This document shows positions 48,934 to 58,118 of a DNA stretch of 64,000 bases, piece by piece; within the stretch, counting starts at the first letter, position 1; each line of letters starts with the position of its first letter. Made by a program: the position numbers and the translations under genes. Origin of the DNA: Pseudomonas sp. TCU-HL1 (lineage in GTDB: Bacteria; Pseudomonadota; Gammaproteobacteria; Pseudomonadales; Pseudomonadaceae); assembly GCF_001708505.1 (NCBI RefSeq), contig NZ_CP015992.1, positions 496,001-560,000 on the forward strand, given 5' to 3'. The notes beneath the pieces are model-generated. The model saw nothing but the letters and a program-made list of their open reading frames with translations. It did no database searches and was not told the origin of the DNA.

Positions 48934-49746
48934 TCAGTCCCGGTTGGCAAAGGCGGCGCTGACGCTGCCCAGTCCCTGGATATGGGCGGTGAAGACGTCA
49001 CCAGGCTGGACCGGGACCATCGGACCGAGCGCCCCGGTGAGGAGGATGTCGCCCGCCCGCAGCGGTTCGCCAAGGCGGGCCATGGTGTCGGCGAGCCAGA
49101 CGGCTGCATTAAGCGGGTTATCCAGGCAGGCCGCGCCGGCGCCGACGGAAACCGGCTCCCCTCGCAGTGTCATGCTCATGCCGCAACGCACCAGGTCCAG
49201 GTGTTCCAGCTTCGCCGGACGGGTACCGAGGACAAAGAGGCCCGACGAGGCGTTGTCGGCGATGGTGTCCACGAGGCGGATGTCCCAGTCGGCGATGCGG
49301 CTGCCGACCACCTCGATCGCCGGCAGGGCGAAGGCGGTGGCGCGGATCAGATCGGCCAAGGTGTGATGTTCGTGGGGCAGGTCATGCTCCAGCACCAGGG
49401 CGATCTCGGCCTCGACCTTGGGCTGGGCGCAGTCCGACCACGCGATCGGTTGGCCATCGCCACGGGCCATGTCGGCCAGCAACAGGCCGAAGTCCGGCTG
49501 GTCGACGCCGAGCTGGGCCTGCACCCGGGGATTGGTCAGGCCGATCTTGCGACCGACAGGACGACGGCCCGCGGTCAGGGCGGCCTGGGCATTGTGGCGT
49601 TGCACGGCGTAGGCCAGCGTCACCGGGTCGGCATTCGGCTCGTCAGCCAGGGCCGCGGCGATCAGATCGCGCACCGGAGCGCAGGGCTGGCCGCTCTGTT
49701 GCGCCTGGCGCAGGCGGTCGGCGGCTTCGAGGAGGGCGACATGCAT
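48934..49746 (-). CDS. nbaH: 2-oxopent-4-enoate hydratase
   Basis: A 270-residue MhpD/DmpE-type hydratase. Motifs: [44 protein letters not shown] (metal Glu), [17 protein letters not shown] and ASSGLFVLG. It adds water to the product of NbaG giving 4-hydroxy-2-oxovalerate. It lies 14 nt behind the dehydrogenase gene and 11 nt before nbaJ. Confidence 0.9.
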   Translation of the reverse strand: MHVALLEAADRLRQAQQSGQPCAPVRDLIAAALADEPNADPVTLAYAVQRHNAQAALTAGRRPVGRKIGLTNPRVQAQLGVDQPDFGLLLADMARGDGQPIAWSDCAQPKVEAEIALVLEHDLPHEHHTLADLIRATAFALPAIEVVGSRIADWDIRLVDTIADNASSGLFVLGTRPAKLEHLDLVRCGMSMTLRGEPVSVGAGAACLDNPLNAAVWLADTMARLGEPLRAGDILLTGALGPMVPVQPGDVFTAHIQGLGSVSAAFANRD

Positions 49747-49760
49747 GGGAATACTCCTGC

Positions 49761-51227
49761 TCAGGGATTGACGCAGACGGTGGTGGCTTCCGAGTAGAAG
49801 TCCAGGGAGTGGCGGCCGCCTTCGCGGCCGAGGCCCGAGAGGCGGGCGCCGCCGAAGGGCGTGCGCAGGTCGCGGAGGAACCAGGTGTTGACCCAGACCA
49901 TGCCGACGCGCAGGCGCCGGGAAACCTGGTGGGCGCGCTTGAGGTCACGGGTCCAGATGGCGGCGGCGAGGCCGTAGGCGGAGTCGTTGACGCGACGGAT
50001 CACTTCTTCGTCGCGGTCGAACGGGGCGATATGGCAGACGGGGCCGAAGACTTCCTCGCGCAGGCAGCGGGCGTCATCGGACAGGCCGGTCCAGATGGTC
50101 GGCTGCACGTAGGCGCCGTTATCGCGTACGTCGCCGAACTGTGGCACGCCGCCGCCCGTGACGACTGTGGCGCCTTCGCTGCGGGCCAGTTCAAAGTAGC
50201 CGAGGACCTTGTCACGGTGCTTGTGGGAAATCAGCGAGCCCATGTTGACGCCGTCCTCGTCCGGGAAGCCGATCTTGAGCTGTTCGGCGCCTTCCTTGAG
50301 GGCGGCGACGAAGCGCTCGTAGATCGGCCGCTCGACGTAAATCCGTTCCGAGCAGAGGCATACCTGGCCGGAGTTGGTGAAGCTGGAGCGCAGCACACCG
50401 GCCACGGCGGCGTCGAAGTCGCAGTCGGCGAAGACCACGGCGGCATTCTTGCCGCCCAGCTCGAAGGACACCTCGCGCACGCCCTCGGCCGCCGCCTTCA
50501 TGATGGTGGCACCGGTGCGGGATTCGCCGGTGAAGGTGATGGCGTCCACATCGGGATGGCGGGTGAGGAATTCACCGGCCGCGTTCGGCCCGAAGCCGTG
50601 GACCAGATTGAACACGCCCGCGGGCACGCCGGCCTCCTGCATCACCTCGGCCAGCAGAGTGGCGGAGGAGGGCGAGTCTTCCGAGGGCTTGACCACCACC
50701 GAGTTGCCGCAGGCCAGCGCGGGCGCCACTTTCCAGGTGAGCAGCAGCATCGGCAGGTTCCAGGGCGAGATGATCGCGACCACGCCATGGGGTTTGCGCA
50801 CCGTATAGCTGAAGACATCGTTGCCATCGGCGGTGCGCATTTCGTAGTACTCGCCACCGGCCTGGCGGATCAGTTCGGCGAAGGTGCGGAAGTTGTGAAC
50901 ACCTCGGGCGATATCCAGGGTCCGCGCCTGATGGACGGGGCGGCCGGTATCGGCCACTTCGGCGGCTACGAAGTCCTCGAAGCGACGTTCGATGCCCTCG
51001 GCGATTCGCAGCAGCACGTCGGCGCGCTGGCTGGCGCTGTAGCCGGCCCACGGGCCTTGCTGGGCCGCCTTGGCGGCGGCGACCGCGCGATCCACCAGCA
51101 CCGCGTCAGCTTCGCAGACCTGGCCAAGTATGCGGCCGTCGATGGGAGACACATTGTCAAAGGTCGTGGGGGTGGCGACGAACTCGCCGTTCACGAAGTG
51201 GCGCAGCAGGGGCAGGGGAGCGGACAC
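49761..51227 (-). CDS. nbaE: 2-aminomuconate 6-semialdehyde dehydrogenase
   Basis: A 488-residue aldehyde dehydrogenase. Motifs: [57 protein letters not shown] (general-base Glu), [20 protein letters not shown] (catalytic Cys) and [12 protein letters not shown]. It oxidises 2-aminomuconate semialdehyde with NAD. First gene of the eight-gene operon. The hydroxymuconic-semialdehyde dehydrogenase group is very similar in sequence, so substrate is assigned from context. Confidence 0.92.
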   Translation of the reverse strand: MSAPLPLLRHFVNGEFVATPTTFDNVSPIDGRILGQVCEADAVLVDRAVAAAKAAQQGPWAGYSASQRADVLLRIAEGIERRFEDFVAAEVADTGRPVHQARTLDIARGVHNFRTFAELIRQAGGEYYEMRTADGNDVFSYTVRKPHGVVAIISPWNLPMLLLTWKVAPALACGNSVVVKPSEDSPSSATLLAEVMQEAGVPAGVFNLVHGFGPNAAGEFLTRHPDVDAITFTGESRTGATIMKAAAEGVREVSFELGGKNAAVVFADCDFDAAVAGVLRSSFTNSGQVCLCSERIYVERPIYERFVAALKEGAEQLKIGFPDEDGVNMGSLISHKHRDKVLGYFELARSEGATVVTGGGVPQFGDVRDNGAYVQPTIWTGLSDDARCLREEVFGPVCHIAPFDRDEEVIRRVNDSAYGLAAAIWTRDLKRAHQVSRRLRVGMVWVNTWFLRDLRTPFGGARLSGLGREGGRHSLDFYSEATTVCVNP

Positions 51228-51306
51228 GACAACCTCCGATTCTTGGAATTTCGGAGGAGTCTAGGGAGTCGTCGTATAAGCGAAAAATGAAATGATTGCT
51301 GTCTGG

Positions 51307-51323
51307 TATTAGAGAGCGGAATA
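51307..51323. promoter_or_regulatory. 17-bp TATT-N9-AATA dyad before the nba operon
   Basis: TATTAGAGAGCGGAATA, 80 bases before nbaE. The TATT/AATA arms and spacing equal those of the kynU-upstream dyad at 33645, as expected if one LysR protein controls both units. Confidence 0.5.
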
Positions 51324-51329
51324 GCTGTG

Positions 51330-52292
51330 TCAGGTCGCCTGTTCGCCATGCTGCTCCCGACCGGCCTGCTCCAGGCACTCGCGGAACAGCCGCGCCGCCG
51401 GCCCCAGTTCGCGGGTGCCGGAGCGGAAGTAGCCGATGTCGCCGAACTGCAGGTGGGTCCCCAGGTCAAGGGTACCCAGCAGCCCGGCTCCGGTGAACTG
51501 GCGCGCCGCCTCCAGCGGCATGACCGCGACGGTTTGCTGGTCCTGCATCAGGCTGATGTTGGTCAGGATCGACAGCGACTCGACCACGTTGGACGGCGCC
51601 GCCAGTCCAGCCTCGTCGAACAGGCGATCGACGGTGCGGCGCAGCAGCGAGTCGCGGGTCGGCAACACCCAGGGGTAGTCGAGCAGGGCCTGCAGGCTGA
51701 CCGGCGACCGGCCGATCAGGGGGTGGTGCGCGCCAGCGACGACGGCCAGTTCTTCGCCGTAGAGTACTTCGACCTCCAGTAGCGAGGACTCGTGATGCCA
51801 GCGCCAGTCGTCCGGCACACGGCCCACGACCAGGTCGACCTCGCCCACGGCCAGGGCCGGGAACAACTGGTCCATCTGGCCCACCCGCAGCGAGACGAGG
51901 ACCTTCGGCGCCCGTTGCTTGAGCAATTGCAGGGCCCGGGGCAGCAGCGAGCTCGAGGCGGAGATCAGGGTGCCCACCATCACGTGGCCGGAGGTGCCTT
52001 CCTGGTAGGCATTGACCTCGTCGGTCAGGGAGCGGAGTTCGGCCAGCAGCGACTTGCTGCGGCGCGCCACCAACTCGCCCAGCGGCGTCGCGCTGACGCC
52101 CCGGTTGCCACGGATCAGCAGCGGCGCATCGAAGTAGGACTCCAGTTCGTGGATGATCTTGGTCACCGCCGGCTGGGTCAGGCTCAGGGCCTGGGCCGCG
52201 CGCAGCAGGGAGCCGCTCTGCAGGACCTGGTCGAATACCACCAGCTGGTAGAACTTCAGTTTGCGGGCGACGGACAGGTGGGTGAACTGCAT
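51330..52292 (-). CDS. LysR-family regulator of the 3-hydroxyanthranilate operon
   Basis: A 320-residue LTTR starting at MQFTHLSVARKL, with GAGGT 6 nt upstream. Helix-turn-helix: LKFYQLVVFDQVLQSGSLLRAAQALSLTQPAVTKIIHELESYFDAPLLIRGNRG, the GbpR/PcaQ-like branch; the effector domain is complete. It lies directly upstream of nbaE in the same direction, 102 bp apart, with a TATT-N9-AATA dyad between. Likely activator of nba and perhaps kyn genes with a pathway intermediate as effector (inference). Confidence 0.88.
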   Translation of the reverse strand: MQFTHLSVARKLKFYQLVVFDQVLQSGSLLRAAQALSLTQPAVTKIIHELESYFDAPLLIRGNRGVSATPLGELVARRSKSLLAELRSLTDEVNAYQEGTSGHVMVGTLISASSSLLPRALQLLKQRAPKVLVSLRVGQMDQLFPALAVGEVDLVVGRVPDDWRWHHESSLLEVEVLYGEELAVVAGAHHPLIGRSPVSLQALLDYPWVLPTRDSLLRRTVDRLFDEAGLAAPSNVVESLSILTNISLMQDQQTVAVMPLEAARQFTGAGLLGTLDLGTHLQFGDIGYFRSGTRELGPAARLFRECLEQAGREQHGEQAT

Positions 52293-52683
52293 GCGTGACC
52301 TCAGATGCGGGGCTCGGGGGGAGGAGCATCGCATAATTGAGGCTGCCCGATTTCAGGGGCGACACAAATTGGGAACTTCTGGCGCTGGAGCCGGAGGGAA
52401 TCAGGTTGTGACCACGACTGCCGGGTGGGTTTGGATGGACCTTTCGCTCAGATCAACCCTTGATGCAATAACCACTTGATAAACCATCAACGCATCTGTT
52501 GATACAGTGTCGTCCGTCAACCAACGTCCAGATGGGCAGTTGTCGAGTGCAACACGTTCATCCAGCGTTACCTCGACCTGAACCTGGGGTTCGCAGCTGG
52601 CAGGCAAGCTGGTGGGGGCGCCACTGGGGCGCGCGCTTCAGGCAGCAAGTCGTTGTTAATAGTCCCCCCGTCGAGGCCATTCC
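52293..52683. promoter_or_regulatory. Region upstream of the LysR gene with five TTGAT/ATCAA elements
   Basis: No gene seen. ATCAA occurs at 52452 and 52486, and TTGAT at 52460, 52476 and 52499, giving nested dyads (ATCAA-N3-TTGAT, TTGAT-N5-ATCAA, ATCAAC-N6-GTTGAT) in 52 bp. A regulator-binding region is likely. Confidence 0.45.
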
Positions 52684-53706
52684 CTAGTCGCGGCAGGCAG
52701 AGGGGCTGAGCCCGGTCCATCGTTTGAAGGCTCGGCGAAAGCCGCGTACGTCGCTGTAGCCGAGTTCTTCGGCGATGCGTTCGATAGGCATTTCCGGGTT
52801 GCTTAGCAGGCTCATGGCGCGTGCCCGGCGTACTTGCTCCAGCAGTGCGTCGAAGGTCATGGCGTGTTCGGTCAGGCGGCGGCGCAGGGTGCGGCTGCTC
52901 ATGTTGAGGTCGTTGGCGACTTTCTCGATAAGGCTGCCGTGCGGTAGATCGCGGGCGATGGCGCGCTCCACCGTCTGCAGCAGGTCTATCTTCTGTTGCA
53001 CCTGAGCGCTTTCCAACTCCAGCAGGTTAAGCGCCTGGCGCAGGGCGACGGGCTGGTGGTTGGGCAGGTGCGTGTCCAGCCAATGGTTGGCGATCACCAT
53101 GCGGTTGTGTAGGCAGCCGAAATGCAGGTTCGGCCCCAGCAGGCGGCGATACTCGGCTTCGTAGGTGGGGGCGGCGTGGGTGAACTCGAAGCGCAGGGGC
53201 CAAAATTCGGCGCTGATCAGCGCGCGGTTGTAGACCATCAGGCTTGCGAAGAACTCCTCCACAGCGAACACCTGGATGTTTGCATAAGGCAGCCGGCATT
53301 CCACCTCGACGAAACTCTCCTCGGCGCCTTCGTGCAGGCTGCACACCGCCATGCCGCCGGAGGTGTGCTGAAAGCGCATGCCGACCTCGAAGGCATCGCG
53401 CAGGGTCCTGCTCAGTGATAGCACGTGGCCGAGCAGGCCGAGGGTGCCGAGCACGTTCCGGTGCCCGACCCAGAGGCCGAGACCCCGGTCGGGCAGCGCC
53501 GTGAGCGCGCGCTGGATCATTGTCATCGCCTGCCGATAGGAGATGCGCTGGGCAGGATCCTGCAGGTCTTCCGGGGTGAAGCCCAAGCCGCGGCACAGGC
53601 GCTCGCTGCTGAGGCCATTGTCGCTCGCGACTTCCGCCAGGGTTTGCAGCAGGAAGGGCGAAACCATGGCCAGTTCGAATTGAGCGTCGATGGGTTTCAT
53701 TGGCAT
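52684..53706 (-). CDS. AraC-family transcriptional regulator
   Basis: A 340-residue protein; start set at MPMKPIDAQ, which gives the usual length and has GGGAG about 10 nt before. Residues about 25-220 are the arabinose-binding-like (PF12625-type) domain found in ArgR/OruR/GbdR-like regulators; the C-terminal double helix-turn-helix shows LPHGSLIEKVANDLNMSSRTLRRRLTEHAMTFDALLEQVRRARAMSLL and IERIAEELGYSDVRGFRRAFKRWTGLSPSACR. It is divergent from the outer-membrane channel gene at 53966, its likely target along with the redox operon beyond. Confidence 0.9.
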   Translation of the reverse strand: MPMKPIDAQFELAMVSPFLLQTLAEVASDNGLSSERLCRGLGFTPEDLQDPAQRISYRQAMTMIQRALTALPDRGLGLWVGHRNVLGTLGLLGHVLSLSRTLRDAFEVGMRFQHTSGGMAVCSLHEGAEESFVEVECRLPYANIQVFAVEEFFASLMVYNRALISAEFWPLRFEFTHAAPTYEAEYRRLLGPNLHFGCLHNRMVIANHWLDTHLPNHQPVALRQALNLLELESAQVQQKIDLLQTVERAIARDLPHGSLIEKVANDLNMSSRTLRRRLTEHAMTFDALLEQVRRARAMSLLSNPEMPIERIAEELGYSDVRGFRRAFKRWTGLSPSACRD

Positions 53707-53965
53707 GGACAGCTGCTCCCCAGCCGGGGCGGCTTCAGTTCTTGTTCTGGATTGGGGCGTACCGCGACGGCGTGACGGCGGAACAATCATATCGCGTTCG
53801 CGGGCGGCCCATGGGTGGATGTAACAGGAGATTGCAGTCTGTCCCCGAAAGCCCCCCTGATTGGCCGGCAATACCCTGCCTCGTCTGGCGTCGAGCGCTT
53901 ATTTCTATGCTGCAGCCCGGGCCATGCCCAGGTGTCGTCCGCCAACAATAAGACTGAGCCCAACC

Positions 53966-54916
53966 ATGAACCCGATCCGTCGCCCCCGCCTGCCGTCGCC
54001 GGCAGTCTGCCTCGCTATTGCGTCTTCCATCGCTGTACCGGTCCATGCCACCGAAGCCGGCGTCGACAACATCGGTCCCGGGACCGATGGTTTCTTCGTT
54101 CTGCCGCTGGACGTGAACAACCTGCCGGACCACATGTTCGCCTTCAACCTCTATTACAACCACTATGAAGCCCGGAAACTGGACATCAGCTCCCTCGGCG
54201 GAAAGGTGCAAGGGGTGAATATCACCTCCGACGCAATCATCCCGCGCCTGGATTACCTGAGCCCACTGCGGATGTTCGGCGGCCGAGTGGGTGGCTATAT
54301 CGCGCAACCCTACATGCGCCAGCAGGTCGCCGTATTCGGTTTGCAGGACCGCCGCGAGAGCCAGGGCGATACCACGATCGCGCCAATCATCCTCTGGGAC
54401 ATGGGCAACGACCTGACCCTGGGCGCTGCGCTGGAGATCACGTTGCCCACCGGCGACTACGATGCTTCGCGTCTGGCCAACACCAGCAACAACTTCTACA
54501 CCTACAAGCCGCTGATTTCCGCGACCTGGCTGCCCACGGAGCGCACCGAGCTATCGATCAAGGCCACTTACAGCTTCAACGAGGAAAACCATGCCACCGA
54601 TTACCACTCTGGGCAGTTGTTCCACTTCGACTACTCCGCCAGCTACAAGGTGACCGACAACCTAAGCCTGGGGGTAAATGGCTACTACCTGAAGCAGACC
54701 ACCGATGATAAGCAGTTCGGCAAAACCGTGACCTTCATGGGGCAGGATGTTGATGACGGCGTGCGCGGCCAAGTGTTCGCCATTGGCCCGGCTGCGCACC
54801 TGACCATTTTCAAGTACGCCAGCGCCGAAGTGCGCTGGGCCAAGGAGTTCGCGGTGGAAAATCGTCCCGAGGGCGAGATGCTCTGGGCCAAGCTAACCAT
54901 CCCCTTCACCCTCTGA
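53966..54916 (+). CDS. SphA/MetA-type outer-membrane channel protein (phenol-degradation family)
   Basis: A 316-residue exported protein; the ATG with MNPIRRPRLPSPAVCL fits a signal peptide ending near VHATEAG. The family pattern is seen in GTDGFFVLPLDVNNLPDHMFAFNLYYNHYEA, LSPLRMFGGRVGGYIAQPYM, GDTTIAPIILWDMGNDLTLGAALEITLPTGDYD, KPLISATWLPTERTELSIKATYSFNEEN, and a terminal strand LWAKLTIPFTL. Members take up hydrophobic or aromatic compounds. It shares the region with the AraC gene and converges on the redox operon, suggesting a common substrate. Confidence 0.85.
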   Translation: MNPIRRPRLPSPAVCLAIASSIAVPVHATEAGVDNIGPGTDGFFVLPLDVNNLPDHMFAFNLYYNHYEARKLDISSLGGKVQGVNITSDAIIPRLDYLSPLRMFGGRVGGYIAQPYMRQQVAVFGLQDRRESQGDTTIAPIILWDMGNDLTLGAALEITLPTGDYDASRLANTSNNFYTYKPLISATWLPTERTELSIKATYSFNEENHATDYHSGQLFHFDYSASYKVTDNLSLGVNGYYLKQTTDDKQFGKTVTFMGQDVDDGVRGQVFAIGPAAHLTIFKYASAEVRWAKEFAVENRPEGEMLWAKLTIPFTL

Positions 54917-54931
54917 TCATTTTCCGGATGC

Positions 54932-54965
54932 AAAAAACCTCAGGTCGGTGACATGAGGTTTTTCA
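54932..54965. terminator. Bidirectional terminator between channel and PLP-enzyme genes
   Basis: AAAAACCTCA (54933-54942) pairs with TGAGGTTTTT (54954-54963), with A/T runs on both sides, so it can end transcription in both directions. Confidence 0.85.
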
Positions 54966-54988
54966 GAGGGCTCAATGATCCCGGGTGG

Positions 54989-56266
54989 TCAACTGTACAC
55001 CGACCAGTTCTCGACGATCCGGCCGTCACGTACCGCCAGGAGGTCGCCGAACTGAAGCAGCACCGACTCGGTCTGGGTCGGGCGCAGGAACACCTGATCG
55101 TCCACTTTCAGGCCAGCGGTGCTGGATCCGTTTACCATCTCCTGGTTGGAGCTGCGGCCGTAGAGGCCGTTGCTCTGCAGGCCTTTGGGCGACTCGAATT
55201 CAGCCATCCAGTTTCCGCCATAGATGAAGAAGGTTTCGCGCTGGTTGACGTCCCACCAGGAGAGCAGTGCCGACTTGCCGTCCAGCGCCGGAATCTTCAC
55301 TGCCCCGGTACTCTTCAGCACCGGGCTGGCAATGTAGGCCGCTGGCTGGTGTTCGCTGAGGGACGGCAGGTCATAGTGGGTCGGCTTGAGCATCGCTGTG
55401 CCCACTGAGACTTCGCTGCTCAGCTGTTCGTTCTCGTGCATGCGGTAGCTCGGACTTCCCGCAGTGTTAAGCGTTAGGCCCGGACGCCAGAGCGTGGCAT
55501 GCTGCCGGCGGGCGTAGTCGACGAAGCCGTTGTAGCGGGTCATGACCTTGGCGAAGAGTTCCTCCGGTGAGCCCAGGATGCCGGGCACGCCCATGCCGAC
55601 GAAGGGGTCGTAGCCCATGAAACCAGCGAACTCCAGGTGCCGCGGGTTGGCGCCGATCAGGGTGAGCATCCGCCCCAGGGTCGCCTGGTCCTGCACCCCG
55701 CCACGGTGCAGTCCGACATCCAGCTCGATGTTGATCCGAAGCCGGGTGTTCAGGCCTTGGGCAAGCTGCAGGTATTGCTGCAGGCGTTCGGGTGTATCAA
55801 GCAGCCACTGCAACTGGGTTGTCGGGTTGAAGGTGCCACGGTGGTTCTCGTAGAACAGCTGTGCCGAGCGCACCGGCAACGGTTTGCCGAGCAAGAGGTC
55901 GGCATCGGGAAAACGCTCGGCATCGTGACTGAGGAACGGCTGGTGGAATGACATCAACCGACGGGTGCCGGCGCGTCGGGCGATATAGTCGAGCAGTTGC
56001 GGCGAGGGCAGCGACTTCTCCACCAGGCGCAAGTGCTTGCCGGCACGGCGTACCGACTGCATCACCACGTCAATGTTGTGATCCAGCCGATCCAGGTCGA
56101 TCAGTAATACCGGCCTCATCGGACCGCGGGCCTTGAGCTCACGGTTCAGCTTGGCGAAGTACTCGCTGTACGGGGCGCCGTGGTCGGCTGGCCGCAGCCA
56201 GGCGCCGACCCCGGCGAGCAGTGCGCCGACACCGGCCGTACCGACGATGAAGTTGCGACGATTCAT
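54989..56266 (-). CDS. Tat-exported PLP-dependent alanine racemase/D-threonine aldolase-like enzyme
   Basis: A 425-residue fold-type III PLP protein. The start MNRRNFIVGTAGVGALLAG is a Tat signal, with GGGGAG before the ATG. The alanine-racemase N-terminal barrel begins at PVLLIDLDRLDHNIDVVMQSVRRAGKHLRLVEKSLPSP, where the Lys would hold PLP; then INIELDVGLHRGGVQ and FAGFMGYDP. The C-terminal domain resembles the DSD1/D-threonine-aldolase group. A folded, cofactor-loaded enzyme is sent out of the cytoplasm, which explains the Tat route. It is third in an operon with cytochrome c and FAD oxidase. Substrate unknown. Confidence 0.82.
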   Translation of the reverse strand: MNRRNFIVGTAGVGALLAGVGAWLRPADHGAPYSEYFAKLNRELKARGPMRPVLLIDLDRLDHNIDVVMQSVRRAGKHLRLVEKSLPSPQLLDYIARRAGTRRLMSFHQPFLSHDAERFPDADLLLGKPLPVRSAQLFYENHRGTFNPTTQLQWLLDTPERLQQYLQLAQGLNTRLRINIELDVGLHRGGVQDQATLGRMLTLIGANPRHLEFAGFMGYDPFVGMGVPGILGSPEELFAKVMTRYNGFVDYARRQHATLWRPGLTLNTAGSPSYRMHENEQLSSEVSVGTAMLKPTHYDLPSLSEHQPAAYIASPVLKSTGAVKIPALDGKSALLSWWDVNQRETFFIYGGNWMAEFESPKGLQSNGLYGRSSNQEMVNGSSTAGLKVDDQVFLRPTQTESVLLQFGDLLAVRDGRIVENWSVYS

Positions 56267-56279
56267 GGGTACTCCCCTC

Positions 56280-57674
56280 TCAAGCCACGCCCAGGATCGA
56301 TGACAGATGCGCATTGAGGAACTTGCCGCGCGGGTCCAGTTCCTGGCGCACCCCGACGAACTCCTCCCAGCGTGGATAGAGCGGCTGCAGGTTGCGTGCG
56401 TTCAGCGTGTGCAGCTTGCCCCAGTGCGGCCGGCCGGCGTACTTCCAGAAGATCGGCTCGATGGCGGCGAAGAAGTTGTGATGGTCCATGTTGTAGTGCT
56501 GGTGCACGGAGATCGAGCAGCTGTCGCGTCCTTCGAACATGCTCAGGGGGATGTCATCGGCCTTCACATAGCGATACTCGATGGGGAACCAGGTACGCAG
56601 GTCCTTGTCGCGGATTAGCTTGAGAATCTCGCGTAGGCAGGCCGGGCCGTACTCGGCAGGGAGCGAGTACTCCATCTCGTTGAAGCGCACGTTGCGTACG
56701 TTGGCGTAGATCTCGTAGGAGTCACCGATCCGATCCTCGAAGCTGGCGATATGGCGCAGGCTATTGAGCAGCACGCGGCGGGCGGCTGGGAAGTCGCTGC
56801 CGTACTTGTCGAGCTTCTCGATGAAGCTGACGAATTCGTTGCCGCCTTCCTCCGCAGGGTCCTGCGGTGGGGGGCTCGGGTCGCTGGTTTCGTTCAGGGC
56901 AATGGAAAGTGCGTAGTCGGAATGGGTCACCACCAGCATTTCCCAGTGCTGGTTCTCGCGGGTGTTCTTCTCCACGTCCTCGAGCAGTTCCTCGGTTTTG
57001 GCGATCCATTGCCGCTCGCGCAGGCGATAGGGCGTGCGATTCTGCATGCGCACCCGGGTGGCCACGCCGAGGGCGCCGAGGGACACCCGCGCGGCATTGA
57101 ATACCTCGGGGTTGCGCCGGTTGTCGCAGTCCAGCACCTCGCCGCTTGCGGTCACCAACTGCAGCCCGGTGACATGCGCCGAGTAAGAACTGAAATTGAC
57201 TCCGGTGCCATGGGTCGAGGTGGAAATCGCCCCAGCCAGGGTCTGGTAATCGATATCGGACATGTTGTGCAGTGCCTGGCCGATCTCCTTCAGTGCCGGG
57301 CCCATGCGCGACATTGGCGTACCGGCGGCGAACTCGGCCTGCAGGGTACCGGCATCGTACTCGAGCAGACCGTTGAAATAGCTGAGCGAGAGCAGGGTTC
57401 CGTCGGTGGGTACCAGAGCGCTGAAAGAGTGTGCCGAACCTACCGGGCGGACTTTGCCTTCGGCCTTGCGGATGGCTTGGATCAATTCGTCCAGGTTCTT
57501 CGGCGCCAGTCGCGCCTGCGGCAGGCAGCTCTGCCCGCCGGACCAGTTGCGCCAGGGGATCAGTCGTGGAGCTCGGACCAGTTGTGCCATCACTGGGGTG
57601 CTGGAAAGTGTCGCGAGCGCGCCGGCGACGGCAGCCTGTTGCAGCAGCTGGCGTCTGGTTAGGTGCATAGCCAT
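56280..57674 (-). CDS. Tat-exported FAD-linked oxidase (aldonolactone oxidase family)
   Basis: A 464-residue flavoenzyme. Tat signal: HLTRRQLLQQAAVAGALATLSS. The VAO-type FAD domain has LDELIQAIRKAEGKVRPVGSAHSFSALVPTDGTLLSLSYF and AGAISTSTHGTG; the C-terminal ALO domain has WGKLHTLNARNLQPLYPRWEEFVGVRQELDPRGKFLNAHL, as in gulono/arabinonolactone oxidases. It starts 19 nt after the cytochrome gene and ends 13 nt before the PLP-enzyme gene. The lipoprotein cytochrome is a likely electron acceptor, making it a dehydrogenase rather than an oxidase (inference). Confidence 0.87.
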   Translation of the reverse strand: MAMHLTRRQLLQQAAVAGALATLSSTPVMAQLVRAPRLIPWRNWSGGQSCLPQARLAPKNLDELIQAIRKAEGKVRPVGSAHSFSALVPTDGTLLSLSYFNGLLEYDAGTLQAEFAAGTPMSRMGPALKEIGQALHNMSDIDYQTLAGAISTSTHGTGVNFSSYSAHVTGLQLVTASGEVLDCDNRRNPEVFNAARVSLGALGVATRVRMQNRTPYRLRERQWIAKTEELLEDVEKNTRENQHWEMLVVTHSDYALSIALNETSDPSPPPQDPAEEGGNEFVSFIEKLDKYGSDFPAARRVLLNSLRHIASFEDRIGDSYEIYANVRNVRFNEMEYSLPAEYGPACLREILKLIRDKDLRTWFPIEYRYVKADDIPLSMFEGRDSCSISVHQHYNMDHHNFFAAIEPIFWKYAGRPHWGKLHTLNARNLQPLYPRWEEFVGVRQELDPRGKFLNAHLSSILGVA

Positions 57675-57692
57675 GAGGGCGACCTTGAGTGC

Positions 57693-58118
57693 TTATTGGA
57701 GTTGCTGACCGGACATGAAGGAAATCAGTGCCAGGAATTCTTCCTCCGAACACTGCATGCACATGCCCATTGGTGGCATTCCGTTGTAGCCGTTGATGCT
57801 GTGATCCAGCAGGGTGTCCACCCCTTGGGCGATCCGCGGGCTCCAGGCTGGCGCATCGCCGGTCAGCGGTGCCCCGGAGGCCGGGTCGGCGTGGCATAGC
57901 TTGCAGCTGCTGTCGTAGACCTGTGCAAGTGCTTTGTTGGCGGGAGTCAGCGTGGCAGCGGTACGCGGTACAGCTGGTTTGGAGTCCACGCCGCAGCCAC
58001 CGAATAATCCGGCCAGGGCCAGCAAAGCAGCTGCACTGCACAGTCGCCTGACTGTCGATTCCATCCAGCTGAGGCCTGGCTTGGTCCCTGACAATAGCAA
58101 TGTTCTGGTTGCCAGCAT
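57693..58118 (-). CDS. Lipoprotein c-type cytochrome
   Basis: A 141-residue protein. The start at MLATRTLLL is chosen for the strong GGAGAGGAA upstream; the hydrophobic signal begins only near MESTVRRLCSAAALLALAGLFGGC, with lipobox LFGGC. One haem site CKLCH and a distal Met in NGYNGMPPMGMCMQCSEEEFLALISFMS give a small c5-like domain. A second Cys pair (CMQC) near the end is unusual for monohaem c-type cytochromes but known in c5. First gene of the redox operon. Confidence 0.88.
   Translation of the reverse strand: MLATRTLLLSGTKPGLSWMESTVRRLCSAAALLALAGLFGGCGVDSKPAVPRTAATLTPANKALAQVYDSSCKLCHADPASGAPLTGDAPAWSPRIAQGVDTLLDHSINGYNGMPPMGMCMQCSEEEFLALISFMSGQQLQ

Noticed and set aside
46183..49746. 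nbaG and nbaH as a recent gene duplication
   Set aside because: Both belong to one superfamily but differ strongly in sequence and are the normal decarboxylase and hydratase of this pathway.
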